The notes under the pieces: generated by a model | Told to the model about the DNA's origin: nothing | Database searches by the model: none | What the model saw: only the letters and a program-made list of their open reading frames with translations | Source of the DNA: Faecalitalea sp. UBA4312 | Lineage (GTDB): Bacteria > Bacillota_I > Bacilli_A > Erysipelotrichales > Erysipelotrichaceae | NCBI GenBank assembly: GCA_002394635.1 | Contig: DGUK01000084.1 | Location: 1 to 7,307, forward strand | Length of the DNA: 7,307 nt | Direction: 5' to 3' | In this document: positions 1-6,584 of the stretch, piece by piece | How the letters are laid out: every line of letters begins with the position of its first letter | How positions within the stretch are numbered: the first letter of the stretch is position 1 | Position numbers and translations under genes: made by a program

Positions 1-388
1 TGGTGGAGGTGAGGAGGGTCGAACTCCTGTCTAAGCAAAGTCCCACGACTAGACGTTTACAGCTTTTTCCATCAATGAACGGAGCAACGTAGATGGAAAC
101 AGAGGTTGATCCGTCTGGTTCTGAAATTTTCGAGAAGTATACCGAACCTTTATACTTCCTTATCTTCCTCTATTTGACACGCAGCGGTCACTAAGAAGTC
201 CAGGTGAACCGCCGGGGCTGCAGGTCAGTTATTAGACTCTATTAGGCAGCAAAAGCCATGCTTTGGTTTGCACCAAAAACATTAGCGAATCTGTTTTTAG
301 CAGTTAATTTTGTTTTGGTTATAACGCGTTTCCTTCGCGGCTGTGGTCATGTCCAAACATTTACTCATCGAATACCAAATACACCCCC
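1..388 (-). ncRNA. ssrA: tmRNA (transfer-messenger RNA), complete
   Basis: tmRNA rescues ribosomes stalled on mRNAs without a stop codon: it enters as an alanyl-tRNA with SmpB, then serves as template for a degradation tag. The 3' end on the minus strand is genome-encoded CCA, ending exactly at base 1. The acceptor stem pairs GGGGGUG (388-382) with CACCUCC (11-5), and its third pair is G-U, the identity element for alanyl-tRNA synthetase. A 5-bp T stem (AGGAG/CTCCT) encloses the 7-base loop TTCGACC. A short open frame ending in TAA TAG lies in the middle, as in one-piece tmRNAs. At 388 nt it is close to the usual 350-400 nt. smpB lies 21 bases upstream. The terminator would lie beyond the window. 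Identification is firm; the pseudoknots were not folded. Confidence 0.97.
242..301 (-). other. ssrA: tmRNA tag-peptide reading frame
   Basis: The predicted tag is AKNRFANVFGANQSMAFAA, starting at the resume codon GCT (301-299) and ending with TAA TAG (244-239). I chose this GCT because the bases before it (TTAACT) place U at -5 and A at -4, as before the E. coli resume codon. A second GCT six codons... five codons further in (A N V F...) would give a 14-residue tag, but it has G at -5. The C-terminal AFAA resembles the hydrophobic ALAA ends of other tags, which proteases such as ClpXP recognise. Confidence 0.8.
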
Positions 389-391
389 AGG

Positions 392-416
392 ATATTAGAA
401 TATACCATTCTAATAT
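392..416. repeat. Perfect 10-bp inverted repeat over the ssrA -10 box
   Basis: ATATTAGAAT (392-401) and ATTCTAATAT (407-416) are exact reverse complements separated by 5 bases. The repeat covers the smpB stop codon, the end of the promoter spacer, the -10 box and the bases up to the likely transcription start. It has no T-run, so it is not a typical terminator. It could be an operator, or an RNA hairpin at the end of the smpB message. Confidence 0.7.
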
Positions 417-427
417 TGATTTTTCAA
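399..427 (-). promoter_or_regulatory. ssrA promoter (-35 TTGAAA, extended -10 TATATT)
   Basis: The -35 box TTGAAA (427-422) lies inside the last codons of smpB. After a 17-base spacer comes TATATT (404-399), preceded by TGG, an extended -10 motif. The mature tmRNA 5' end is 10 bases past the -10 box, so transcription probably starts 3-5 bases before base 388 and RNase P trims a short leader. This would let ssrA be made independently of the capA-smpB transcript. Confidence 0.75.
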
Positions 428-865
428 GGCCTTTTGTATTTCTCTTTTCGCATCTCTTTCTTTTGAAGCTTCTCTTTTATCATGGAGATTTTTACCTCGT
501 GCCTCAGCAATCTCCAGTTTCGCCAGTCCTTTGGATATATACAGGCGGACCGGAACGATCGTAAATCCTTTTAAACGCGATGCCTGATCCAGTTTACGAA
601 TCTCTTTTTTATGCAGAAGCAATCGACGGTCCCTGGTTTCATCATGATTAAAGCGATTGCCGAATTCATAAGGAGAAATATGCATCCCCTTGATATAAGC
701 CTGGTTATCACGAATACTGATATAGCTGTCCTTGAGCTGCACCTTGCCGGCGCGGATGCTCTTGATTTCCGTTCCTTTTAATTCCAGACCGGCTTCATAG
801 CGATCCATCAGCTCATAATCATGACGAGCCTTGCGGTTATCTACAATTGTTTTCTGTCCTGCCAT
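410..865 (-). CDS. smpB: SsrA-binding protein SmpB
   Basis: SmpB binds the tRNA-like domain of tmRNA, helps deliver Ala-tmRNA to stalled ribosomes, and places its C-terminal tail in the empty mRNA channel as a decoding mimic. The 151-residue product is close to the usual 150-160. Family signatures are visible in order: RKARHDYEL near residues 11-19, GLELKGTEIKSIRAGKV near 26-42, DSY near 46, and the lysine/arginine-rich tail containing GKNLHDKR. The ATG at 865 shares its A with the TGA of the upstream capA-like gene, and a good ribosome site, GAGGTGG (879-873), lies 7 bases ahead inside that gene, so translation is probably coupled. It ends in TAG at 412-410. The adjacent ssrA gene agrees with its job. 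Confidence 0.97.
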   Translation of the reverse strand: MAGQKTIVDNRKARHDYELMDRYEAGLELKGTEIKSIRAGKVQLKDSYISIRDNQAYIKGMHISPYEFGNRFNHDETRDRRLLLHKKEIRKLDQASRLKGFTIVPVRLYISKGLAKLEIAEARGKNLHDKREASKERDAKREIQKALKNQY

Positions 866-2019
866 CAGTAGACCACCTCGATTCCATCCGGATCGCCCAT
901 AATGGATTTCACATAGTCATCGATCCATTCTTTCGTCATATCTTCCCCGTCGGTCACCGTACAATAATGCGACGCAGCCAGATCATCGGTCCATTGCTCG
1001 ATCGTATAGACTTTGTAATTCTGATAGTTGCCATTATACCATGTAATCGTCGGTATAAATTTTACATGCGAGAATGTCGTTTTCTTTGTATCAAAATCAT
1101 AATTCAATGTAAAGGTAGGCATACCTCCAACCATGTTCTCGTTATGATCCTGGGAACTTAAGAAATTGCCCACGGAATAATAACATAATGTATCCTGCTT
1201 TTTTCCGTGGATAATCTCCGCCGGTTGGATCACATGCGGATGGCCGCCGATGATGACCTCCACACCCAATTCATTTAACAACTTAGCGTATTTCTTCTGT
1301 TCTTCATTTGGTTCTGTCTGATATTCTATGCCCCAATGCATGGTCACGATCTGCACATCACTGACTTTGCTGAGTTTTTCCATGTCTTCGCGGATCTTAT
1401 CTTCATCAATCAGATTGATCAACCATTCATATCCTTCCGGCAGAGTAAATCCGTTCAATCCATAGGTATAACTAGCCAAACCTACCTTGATGCCGTTGAT
1501 TTCGACAACCGTCGGTGTATTGGCTGCCTTTTCACTTAAATACGCCCCGGTCACTGTCAGGCTCGGATCATGTTTCTTAATATATTCCAGATTCGCCTGG
1601 ACCCCTTCCACGCCTCTGTCAAAAGTGTGATTGGAACACAGGGAGAGCCAGTTGAATCCGGCATGGGTGATCGAATCATTAAATCCCACTGGGCCGTTAA
1701 AGGTAGGATAGCCGGTCAGTTCGAATTCTTCCCCGGCGCAGATCGTTTCATAGTTGATATAGTTTAGATCACTTTTCTTTGTATATTCTTTGATTGGCTC
1801 ATAGATGTCATCGTAGTTATCATCTACATCGTACGCATAAATGACATCATGCAGCAAGTTATCGCCAACCCCCATAAAATTAAAGGAGGCTTTGTCTTTC
1901 TTTTCTTTTTCTGTTTCCTTTACAACTGTTTTTTCGTTTTCATTGATTCCGTAACAGGCACGCCCGACCAGACATACGGTCAGAAACACAACTGTCCAAA
2001 TTAACATAAATCGTTTCAT
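865..2019 (-). CDS. CapA-family (PgsA-like) metallophosphatase-fold protein
   Basis: This 384-residue protein belongs to the CapA/PgsA family, with a calcineurin-like phosphoesterase fold. Members are linked to poly-gamma-glutamate capsule synthesis, but many act elsewhere or are uncharacterised. Residues 5-24 form a hydrophobic segment after MKR, a signal peptide or anchor; its cysteines do not fit a normal lipobox. A charged Lys/Glu linker (about 27-43) follows. Metal-site motifs appear in order: GDNLLHD (52-58), NYET (89-92), SNHTFDRG (129-136), HWG (228-230), GGHPHVIQ (258-265) and SVGNF (282-286). It is therefore probably an extracytoplasmic, membrane-attached enzyme. No pgsB or pgsC neighbours are present, so a capsule role is unsupported. 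An in-frame TAG lies 12 bases upstream of the ATG, which fixes the start at 2019 or later. The best Shine-Dalgarno is 19 bases away. Confidence 0.88.
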   Translation of the reverse strand: MKRFMLIWTVVFLTVCLVGRACYGINENEKTVVKETEKEKKDKASFNFMGVGDNLLHDVIYAYDVDDNYDDIYEPIKEYTKKSDLNYINYETICAGEEFELTGYPTFNGPVGFNDSITHAGFNWLSLCSNHTFDRGVEGVQANLEYIKKHDPSLTVTGAYLSEKAANTPTVVEINGIKVGLASYTYGLNGFTLPEGYEWLINLIDEDKIREDMEKLSKVSDVQIVTMHWGIEYQTEPNEEQKKYAKLLNELGVEVIIGGHPHVIQPAEIIHGKKQDTLCYYSVGNFLSSQDHNENMVGGMPTFTLNYDFDTKKTTFSHVKFIPTITWYNGNYQNYKVYTIEQWTDDLAASHYCTVTDGEDMTKEWIDDYVKSIMGDPDGIEVVY

Positions 2020-2038
2020 GCATATATTCTATCATAAA

Positions 2039-2046
2039 CACCTCTT
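2039..2046 (-). promoter_or_regulatory. Shine-Dalgarno-like AAGAGGTG upstream of the CapA-like gene
   Basis: AAGAGGTG is the only good ribosome-binding match ahead of the CapA-like gene, but it ends 19 bases before that ATG (2019). It sits 3 bases before another ATG (2035-2033) in a different frame, which opens a 31-codon frame ending in TGA at 1942-1940. Whether the site serves CapA with long spacing or the short frame is unresolved. Confidence 0.45.
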
Positions 2047-2063
2047 CTTCATCCATGGAATTC

Positions 2064-2091
2064 ATAAAACAATCATTACAGTCCATGTAAA
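2064..2091 (-). promoter_or_regulatory. Candidate promoter for the CapA-smpB transcript
   Basis: TTTACA (2091-2086), 5 of 6 to the -35 consensus, and TTTTAT (2069-2064), 4 of 6 to the -10, are separated by 16 bases. This start would give a leader of roughly 40 bases carrying the AAGAGGTG site. A perfect TATAAT (2136-2131) also occurs on this strand, without a convincing -35. The assignment is weak. Confidence 0.4.
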
Positions 2092-2151
2092 CAAATCAGA
2101 AGAATTGTATTCGATTGATATACACTTGATTATATTTTATGAACATTTCTC

Positions 2152-2179
2152 TTGCATCTGGGCAAAAAAAAGTTATAAT
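2152..2179 (+). promoter_or_regulatory. serC-serA promoter (TATAAT -10)
   Basis: A perfect TATAAT (2174-2179) lies 16 bases after TTGCAT (2152-2157), with an A-run in the spacer. The expected start near 2186 leaves a leader of about 29 bases, too short for a T-box or riboswitch. The ribosome site AAAGGATGG (2197-2205) ends 9 bases before the serC ATG. Confidence 0.65.
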
Positions 2180-2214
2180 AGTTTTTGTGTATTAGGAAAG
2201 GATGGTAGTGCATT

Positions 2215-3300
2215 ATGAAACGAGTATACAACTTTAGTGCCGGTCCTGCCTGCATGCCTGAATGGGTATTGGAAAAAGCAGCCGGTGAAATGTTAAATTA
2301 CAATAACACAGGAATGAGCGTCATGGAGATGTCACATCGTTCCGCCGATTATCAGGCAATAATCGATACTGCGGAAGCCCGCTTGCGGCGCCTGATGAAT
2401 ATTCCGGATGATTATACGGTTTTATTCCTGCAGGGTGGAGGATCCTTACAGTTTACGATGGTTCCTTTAAATCTGATGACCAAAAAAGCCGACGTGATCA
2501 ATACCGGACAGTGGACAAAGAAAGCCATTGCCGAACACAAAAAACTAGGAGAAGTCAATGTAGTAGCTTCCAGTGCCGAAGATACTTTCTCATATATTCC
2601 TAAGATCAAACAAGAGGATCTGAGTGAAGACAGCGATTATGTTTATATTTGTGAAAACAATACGATCTATGGTACAAAGTATAAGGAACTGCCGCCACAT
2701 GAAGGAAAAATGCTCGTAGCCGACTTATCAAGCTGCATCCTGAGTGAACCGATCGATGTCACAAAATATGATCTGATCTTCGCCGGTGCTCAGAAAAACC
2801 TGGGGCCTGCCGGTGTGACCATCGTCATTTTAAAAAATGAACTGCTGGACATTGCCGATCAGGATAAACTGCCAAGCATGTTAAGCTACAAGGTACATGC
2901 CAAAAATGGTTCCATGTTCAACACCCCGCCGACTTATGCCATCTATATGGTTGGTCTGACATTCCAGTGGCTGGAAGAAGTTATTGGCGGTGTGGAAGAA
3001 ATGCAGAAGATCAATCTGAAAAAAGCCAAGATGCTGTATGACTATATCGACAGCTCCAAGCTCTTTGCCAACAACGTAGCCAAAGAAGACCGTTCGTATA
3101 TGAACGTTCCGTTTGTGACCGGAGATCCGGAACTGGATAAGAAGTTCGTTGCCGAAGCCAAAGAAGCCGGCATTGTCAATATTAAGGGCCATCGTTCTGT
3201 TGGTGGTATGCGTGCCAGCATTTATAACGCTATGCCGATAGAAGGTGTAGAAGCCTTGATTGATTTTATGAAAAAGTTTGAGAAGGAAAATGGTGAATAA
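2215..3300 (+). CDS. serC: Phosphoserine aminotransferase SerC
   Basis: SerC is a cytoplasmic PLP enzyme that converts 3-phosphohydroxypyruvate and glutamate to O-phosphoserine and 2-oxoglutarate, the second step of serine synthesis. Related enzymes also act in the DXP-dependent vitamin B6 route. The 361-residue length is standard. Visible features are the N-terminal YNFSAGPA (5-12), SHRS (40-43), GGGSLQF (74-80) at the cofactor phosphate site, the PLP-binding lysine K194 in AGAQKNLGPAG, and GHRSVGGMR (325-333), whose His and Arg residues contact the substrate phosphate. It is the first gene of a two-gene operon; serA starts 2 bases after the TAA. The start at 2215 has a suitable ribosome site and fits the family N-terminus. 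Confidence 0.97.
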   Translation: MKRVYNFSAGPACMPEWVLEKAAGEMLNYNNTGMSVMEMSHRSADYQAIIDTAEARLRRLMNIPDDYTVLFLQGGGSLQFTMVPLNLMTKKADVINTGQWTKKAIAEHKKLGEVNVVASSAEDTFSYIPKIKQEDLSEDSDYVYICENNTIYGTKYKELPPHEGKMLVADLSSCILSEPIDVTKYDLIFAGAQKNLGPAGVTIVILKNELLDIADQDKLPSMLSYKVHAKNGSMFNTPPTYAIYMVGLTFQWLEEVIGGVEEMQKINLKKAKMLYDYIDSSKLFANNVAKEDRSYMNVPFVTGDPELDKKFVAEAKEAGIVNIKGHRSVGGMRASIYNAMPIEGVEALIDFMKKFEKENGE

Positions 3301-3302
3301 CA

Positions 3303-4463
3303 ATGTATAACGTTAAGCTCTATAACAATATTGCCCAAAAAGGGCTTGATCAGTTTGATGATCAATACAATAAATCCGCAGATATCGAAAATCCGGATGC
3401 CATCCTTGTGCGTTCTGCCAATCTTCATGACATTGAATACAATCCGGAGCTGAAAGTGATTGCCCGCGCCGGTGCCGGTGTCAACAATATCGACATCGAT
3501 ACTTGTACAGAAAAGACAATCGTTGTATTTAATACACCGGGCGCCAATGCCAATGCCGTCAATGAACTGGTATTTGCCGGGATGCTGCTGGCCAGCCGTG
3601 ACATCTATCACGGCATCGAATGGTGCCGTAAACAGACAGAAAACGACAATCTGTCCAAAGATGTGGAAGTACAGAAGAAAAAATACGGCGGTCACGAATT
3701 AAAAGGACAAAGCCTGGGCATCATCGGTCTGGGTGCTATTGGTGTCAAGGTTGCCAACCTGGCCTTACGTGTCGGTATGGACGTACATGGCTACGATCCA
3801 TACTTATCTGTTGATGCAGCCTGGAGCTTATCCCGCTGGGTACATCGTGAAGAAACCATTGAAGATATATTCCGTAAATGTGATTTTATCACCATCCATA
3901 TTCCAATGAATGATGCCACCAAGGGAACCATCAATAAGAAAGCGCTGGACATGATGAAAGACGGTGTTGTCGTGTTGAACATGGCCAGAGGTGGTCTGGT
4001 TGTGGAAGACGATATGCTGGAAGCTCTGAATTCCGGAAAGGTAGCAAAATACGTAACCGATTTCCCTTCTCCGAAACTGGTAGCTCATCCAAATGTCATT
4101 CCTACTCCGCATTTAGGTGCTTCGACAGCGGAAAGTGAAGAAAACTGCGCTGTACAGGCGGCTCTGGAGATCCGCGACTACCTGGAACGTGGAAACATAC
4201 ACAACTCGGTGAATATGCCGGAAGTCCGTATGGAGTGGACCGGCAAGGCCCGTGTCGGCATCTTCCATGACAACAAGCCGAAGATGATTGCCCGGATCAC
4301 CGACTGTTTCCATGATGACAGCAATATCGAAAACATGATCAACAAGTCCAAAAAAGGAATTGCGTATACCATGCTGGATCTGGCCGAACAGCCAAACGAA
4401 GAAGCCATTGCACGATTAAAGGAAATCCCTGGTGTTCTTCGTGTACAGGTCTATACATTATAA
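3303..4463 (+). CDS. serA: D-3-phosphoglycerate dehydrogenase SerA, short form with ACT domain
   Basis: SerA oxidises 3-phosphoglycerate to 3-phosphohydroxypyruvate with NAD+, the first step of serine synthesis, feeding SerC. The 386-residue protein has a split substrate domain (about 1-95 and 285-310), an NAD-binding Rossmann domain with GLGAIG (142-147) and acidic D165 after the second strand, catalytic Arg R229 in NMARGGL and His H270 in TPHLGAST. A C-terminal ACT domain (about 316-386) carries HDNKP (322-326), which keeps the His and Asn of the E. coli serine-binding HxN motif, so feedback inhibition by serine is plausible. The DVFxxEP segment that usually supplies the catalytic Glu reads TDFPSP (from D253 on) and has no Glu. 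A GGTGA ribosome site overlaps the end of serC, so the genes are probably translationally coupled. Confidence 0.95.
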   Translation: MYNVKLYNNIAQKGLDQFDDQYNKSADIENPDAILVRSANLHDIEYNPELKVIARAGAGVNNIDIDTCTEKTIVVFNTPGANANAVNELVFAGMLLASRDIYHGIEWCRKQTENDNLSKDVEVQKKKYGGHELKGQSLGIIGLGAIGVKVANLALRVGMDVHGYDPYLSVDAAWSLSRWVHREETIEDIFRKCDFITIHIPMNDATKGTINKKALDMMKDGVVVLNMARGGLVVEDDMLEALNSGKVAKYVTDFPSPKLVAHPNVIPTPHLGASTAESEENCAVQAALEIRDYLERGNIHNSVNMPEVRMEWTGKARVGIFHDNKPKMIARITDCFHDDSNIENMINKSKKGIAYTMLDLAEQPNEEAIARLKEIPGVLRVQVYTL

Positions 4464-4468
4464 AAAAC

Positions 4469-4504
4469 AAAAGTTGCTGAGATATGATTCGCAGCAGCTT
4501 TTTT
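4469..4504. terminator. Bidirectional intrinsic terminator
   Basis: AAAAGTTGCTG (4469-4479) pairs with CAGCAGCTTTT (4492-4502) over 11 bp with one G-U pair and a 12-base loop. A T-run follows on the plus strand, and on the minus strand the arm is followed by TTTTGTTTTTT. It closes serC-serA from one side and the transporter gene, whose stop codon starts at the next base, from the other. Confidence 0.88.
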
Positions 4505-5389
4505 CTATTCTTCGGTCGGTCGTCCGTTCGAGACAATGCGAATGCCAAGGCATACCATCACCAGAGCCAGACAGGTCCGCAATGAAAATGCCTGTTTAGT
4601 CTCCTGTAAAAGAAAAGCAGACCATAACACCCCCATGACAGGAATCAGGCAGTTGTAAATACTGATTTTAGATACCGGATTTTCCGCCAGCAGCACTGAC
4701 CAGATCGTATATGCCCCGCCGGATACACAAGCCAGGTAAAAAATGATTGCCACACCTTTCCAGGCGAAAACGATGGATGGATGCATCAGACAACCGGTCA
4801 CAACCAAAGCCAGACCACCCGTGATGAACTGTAAAGCACTCAGGCGCACCGGATCTTGCGTTTGGGAAAACTTTCGGATCAAAACCGTGGAAGCAGCCCC
4901 AAAAAGCTGTGACAGGACAACCATGATATTTCCGGTAAAGGTGACCGAGGAAAAATGCAAGCCGTACATGATACATACCGCAGCAAATCCAAGTAGACAT
5001 CCTGCCAGTTTTTCTCGTGTCATGGTTTCCAGGCGAAACAGATAGCACGCCATCAATAAAGAGAAGAAAGCACTCAGTCCCAATAAAACAGAAGCTTCTA
5101 CTCCACTTGTCATGGATAATCCCATATAATAGAAAAAATATTGCCCAAATGTCTGGCACAAGGCCAAAATTCCTATAGAATATCCACGTACATTCGGCCT
5201 GTGGCGGCCAATCACAAGCCATACCAGTATACCGGCTAAAGTAAACCGAAGTCCGGCAAAAAGAAGAATGGAGGCTGTATCTTGTATGTGCAGTTGTTCA
5301 TAGCCGATTTTAATAAACGGTCCGGCACTGCCCCACAAAATACAACAGATCATCCCCATACAAAATACCATCCAGGGTTTACGAAACAT
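4505..5389 (-). CDS. EamA/DMT-superfamily transporter (10 TM)
   Basis: This is an inner-membrane drug/metabolite transporter of the EamA (RhaT-like) family; substrates in the family range from amino acids to sugars and cannot be told here. With the start at 5389 the product is 294 residues, the usual size, with about ten hydrophobic segments in two five-helix halves. The first contains CILWGSAGPFIKIGY and the eighth to ninth contains YNCLIPVMGVLWS, both typical of EamA repeats. The frame stays open to 5464, but I prefer the ATG at 5389 because AAGGA (5401-5397) lies 7 bases before it and the extra upstream residues are polar and unlike the family. The start overlaps the last 11 bases of the ABC-F gene, so the two form an operon and translation may be coupled. 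It ends in TAG at 4507-4505. Confidence 0.9.
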   Translation of the reverse strand: MFRKPWMVFCMGMICCILWGSAGPFIKIGYEQLHIQDTASILLFAGLRFTLAGILVWLVIGRHRPNVRGYSIGILALCQTFGQYFFYYMGLSMTSGVEASVLLGLSAFFSLLMACYLFRLETMTREKLAGCLLGFAAVCIMYGLHFSSVTFTGNIMVVLSQLFGAASTVLIRKFSQTQDPVRLSALQFITGGLALVVTGCLMHPSIVFAWKGVAIIFYLACVSGGAYTIWSVLLAENPVSKISIYNCLIPVMGVLWSAFLLQETKQAFSLRTCLALVMVCLGIRIVSNGRPTEE

Positions 5390-6584
5390 TTTGTTGTCCT
5401 TCTTTCTTTTCCTCCAGTTCCATCCAACGCATGGTTGCTTCTTCGAGCCGTTTGTCCAAGGCATCGCGTCGCTTTGAAAGTTCTATCATTTGTTCATACG
5501 CGCTGGTTTGGCCAATCTGTTCATTGATTTGTTCCAATTGCTTCTCCAGCTGCTCCATTATCTGAGGGAGCTTTTCCAGCTCCTTCTTTTCATAATAAGA
5601 AAGCGTTTGGATCCGTTTGGTCCGTGTATCCTTTTTCTGTACAGGCGTTTTTTTCTGTTGGCTCACCTTTCTTCTGTAGTCACTGTAGCCACCTGGATAT
5701 TCTTTCCATGTGTGATCATCCTGAAATACAAAAACTTTATCACAAATACGATCAAGAAAATAACGATCATGGCTGGCAGTAATCACAATACCTCCAAACT
5801 CATCTAGATAGTCTTCCAGCACTTCCAGCGTTAACAAGTCCAGATCATTGGTCGGCTCATCCAGAAGCAGTACATTTGGCATCTGCATTAACACCCGGCA
5901 AAGATACAAACGTCTTCGCTCACCACCGGATAAACGATCGATTGGTGTATAATGCATCGATTTATCAAACAAGAACCGTTCCAGCATCTGGCCGGCTGTG
6001 ATCTCCTGTTTGCCAATATGGATGACATGAGCTGCTTCCTTGATGTAATCGATCATGCGCATTGATACATCAATTCGCTCATCCCCTTGTTGAAAATACC
6101 CGATGGAGACTGTCTGCCCGTATTCAATCGAGCCAGATGTCGGTTTGAATAGACCGGCAATCAGATTCAACAAAGTAGACTTACCACATCCGTTGGTGCC
6201 AATGAGACCTACACGATCGTGTTTCAATAGTGTATATGAAAAAGAATGAAATACTTCATGCTTTCCATAAGACATTCCCAAAGCGTCACAGATGATCGTT
6301 TTCTTTCCCAGACGCTTTGATATTGCCATCAGTTCCAATGCCCTTTCCTGGCTTTTAAAACGCGTTGTACGCAATTGTTCAAAGCGGTCAAGACGTGCCT
6401 GTGATTTTGTCGTACGCGCCTGCACCCCTGCTCTGACCCATGCCAGCTCCTTACGATATAAGTTTTTATGCTTCTGCACAAGGCGAGCTTCCAATTCAAG
6501 GCGTTCCTGCTTGTTTTGCAGATAGGTTTCATAATTTCCGTGATGTACATAGAAGTCACCACGATCAATTTCAATCAGTTCCGT
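5379..6584 (-). CDS. C-terminal part of the ABC-F gene after the UGA
   Basis: This stretch continues the same frame without another stop for 401 codons, carrying the linker, second ABC domain and coiled-coil tail. It has no in-frame ATG near its beginning; the first usable start is a TTG (6494-6492) with only a weak AGGA about 10 bases ahead. Separate translation is therefore doubtful. The intact frame suggests that the UGA is recent, suppressed, or a base-call error. Confidence 0.5.
   Translation of the reverse strand, partial: TELIEIDRGDFYVHHGNYETYLQNKQERLELEARLVQKHKNLYRKELAWVRAGVQARTTKSQARLDRFEQLRTTRFKSQERALELMAISKRLGKKTIICDALGMSYGKHEVFHSFSYTLLKHDRVGLIGTNGCGKSTLLNLIAGLFKPTSGSIEYGQTVSIGYFQQGDERIDVSMRMIDYIKEAAHVIHIGKQEITAGQMLERFLFDKSMHYTPIDRLSGGERRRLYLCRVLMQMPNVLLLDEPTNDLDLLTLEVLEDYLDEFGGIVITASHDRYFLDRICDKVFVFQDDHTWKEYPGGYSDYRRKVSQQKKTPVQKKDTRTKRIQTLSYYEKKELEKLPQIMEQLEKQLEQINEQIGQTSAYEQMIELSKRRDALDKRLEEATMRWMELEEKKEGQQNVS

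Noticed and set aside
343..564. Plus-strand frame over the tmRNA 5' end and smpB
   Set aside because: It is antisense to a structured RNA gene and to smpB, with no sign of translation.
865..867. UGA read as tryptophan in this organism
   Set aside because: The CapA TGA sits at a proper TGATG junction, Trp is written TGG throughout, and the ABC-F UGA falls at a Cys, not Trp, position. The CapA stop alone is not decisive, since readthrough would add only 8 residues.
847..1161. 104-codon plus-strand frame opposite the CapA-like gene
   Set aside because: Antisense shadow of conserved CapA codons, without ribosome site or recognisable motifs.
1948..1974. Lipoprotein signal in the CapA-like N-terminus
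   Set aside because: The cysteines at residues 16 and 22 are preceded by LTV and GRA, which do not fit the lipobox L-(A/S/T)-(G/A)-C well; a plain signal peptide or anchor is safer.
2050..2059. Short palindrome TCCATGGA between the divergent genes
   Set aside because: Eight-base palindromes are frequent by chance and this one has no second copy or clear tie to a promoter box.
2020..2214. Serine riboswitch, T-box or attenuator ahead of serC
   Set aside because: The likely serC leader is only about 29 bases, and I see no conserved T-box or terminator hairpin in the intergenic region.
3222..3695. 157-codon open frame on the minus strand across the serC-serA junction
   Set aside because: It lies opposite two firmly identified genes, has no ribosome site and resembles no protein family.
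4668..5222. 184-codon minus-strand frame inside the EamA transporter gene
   Set aside because: It overlaps the transporter in another frame; only the transporter frame has family motifs and a good start site.
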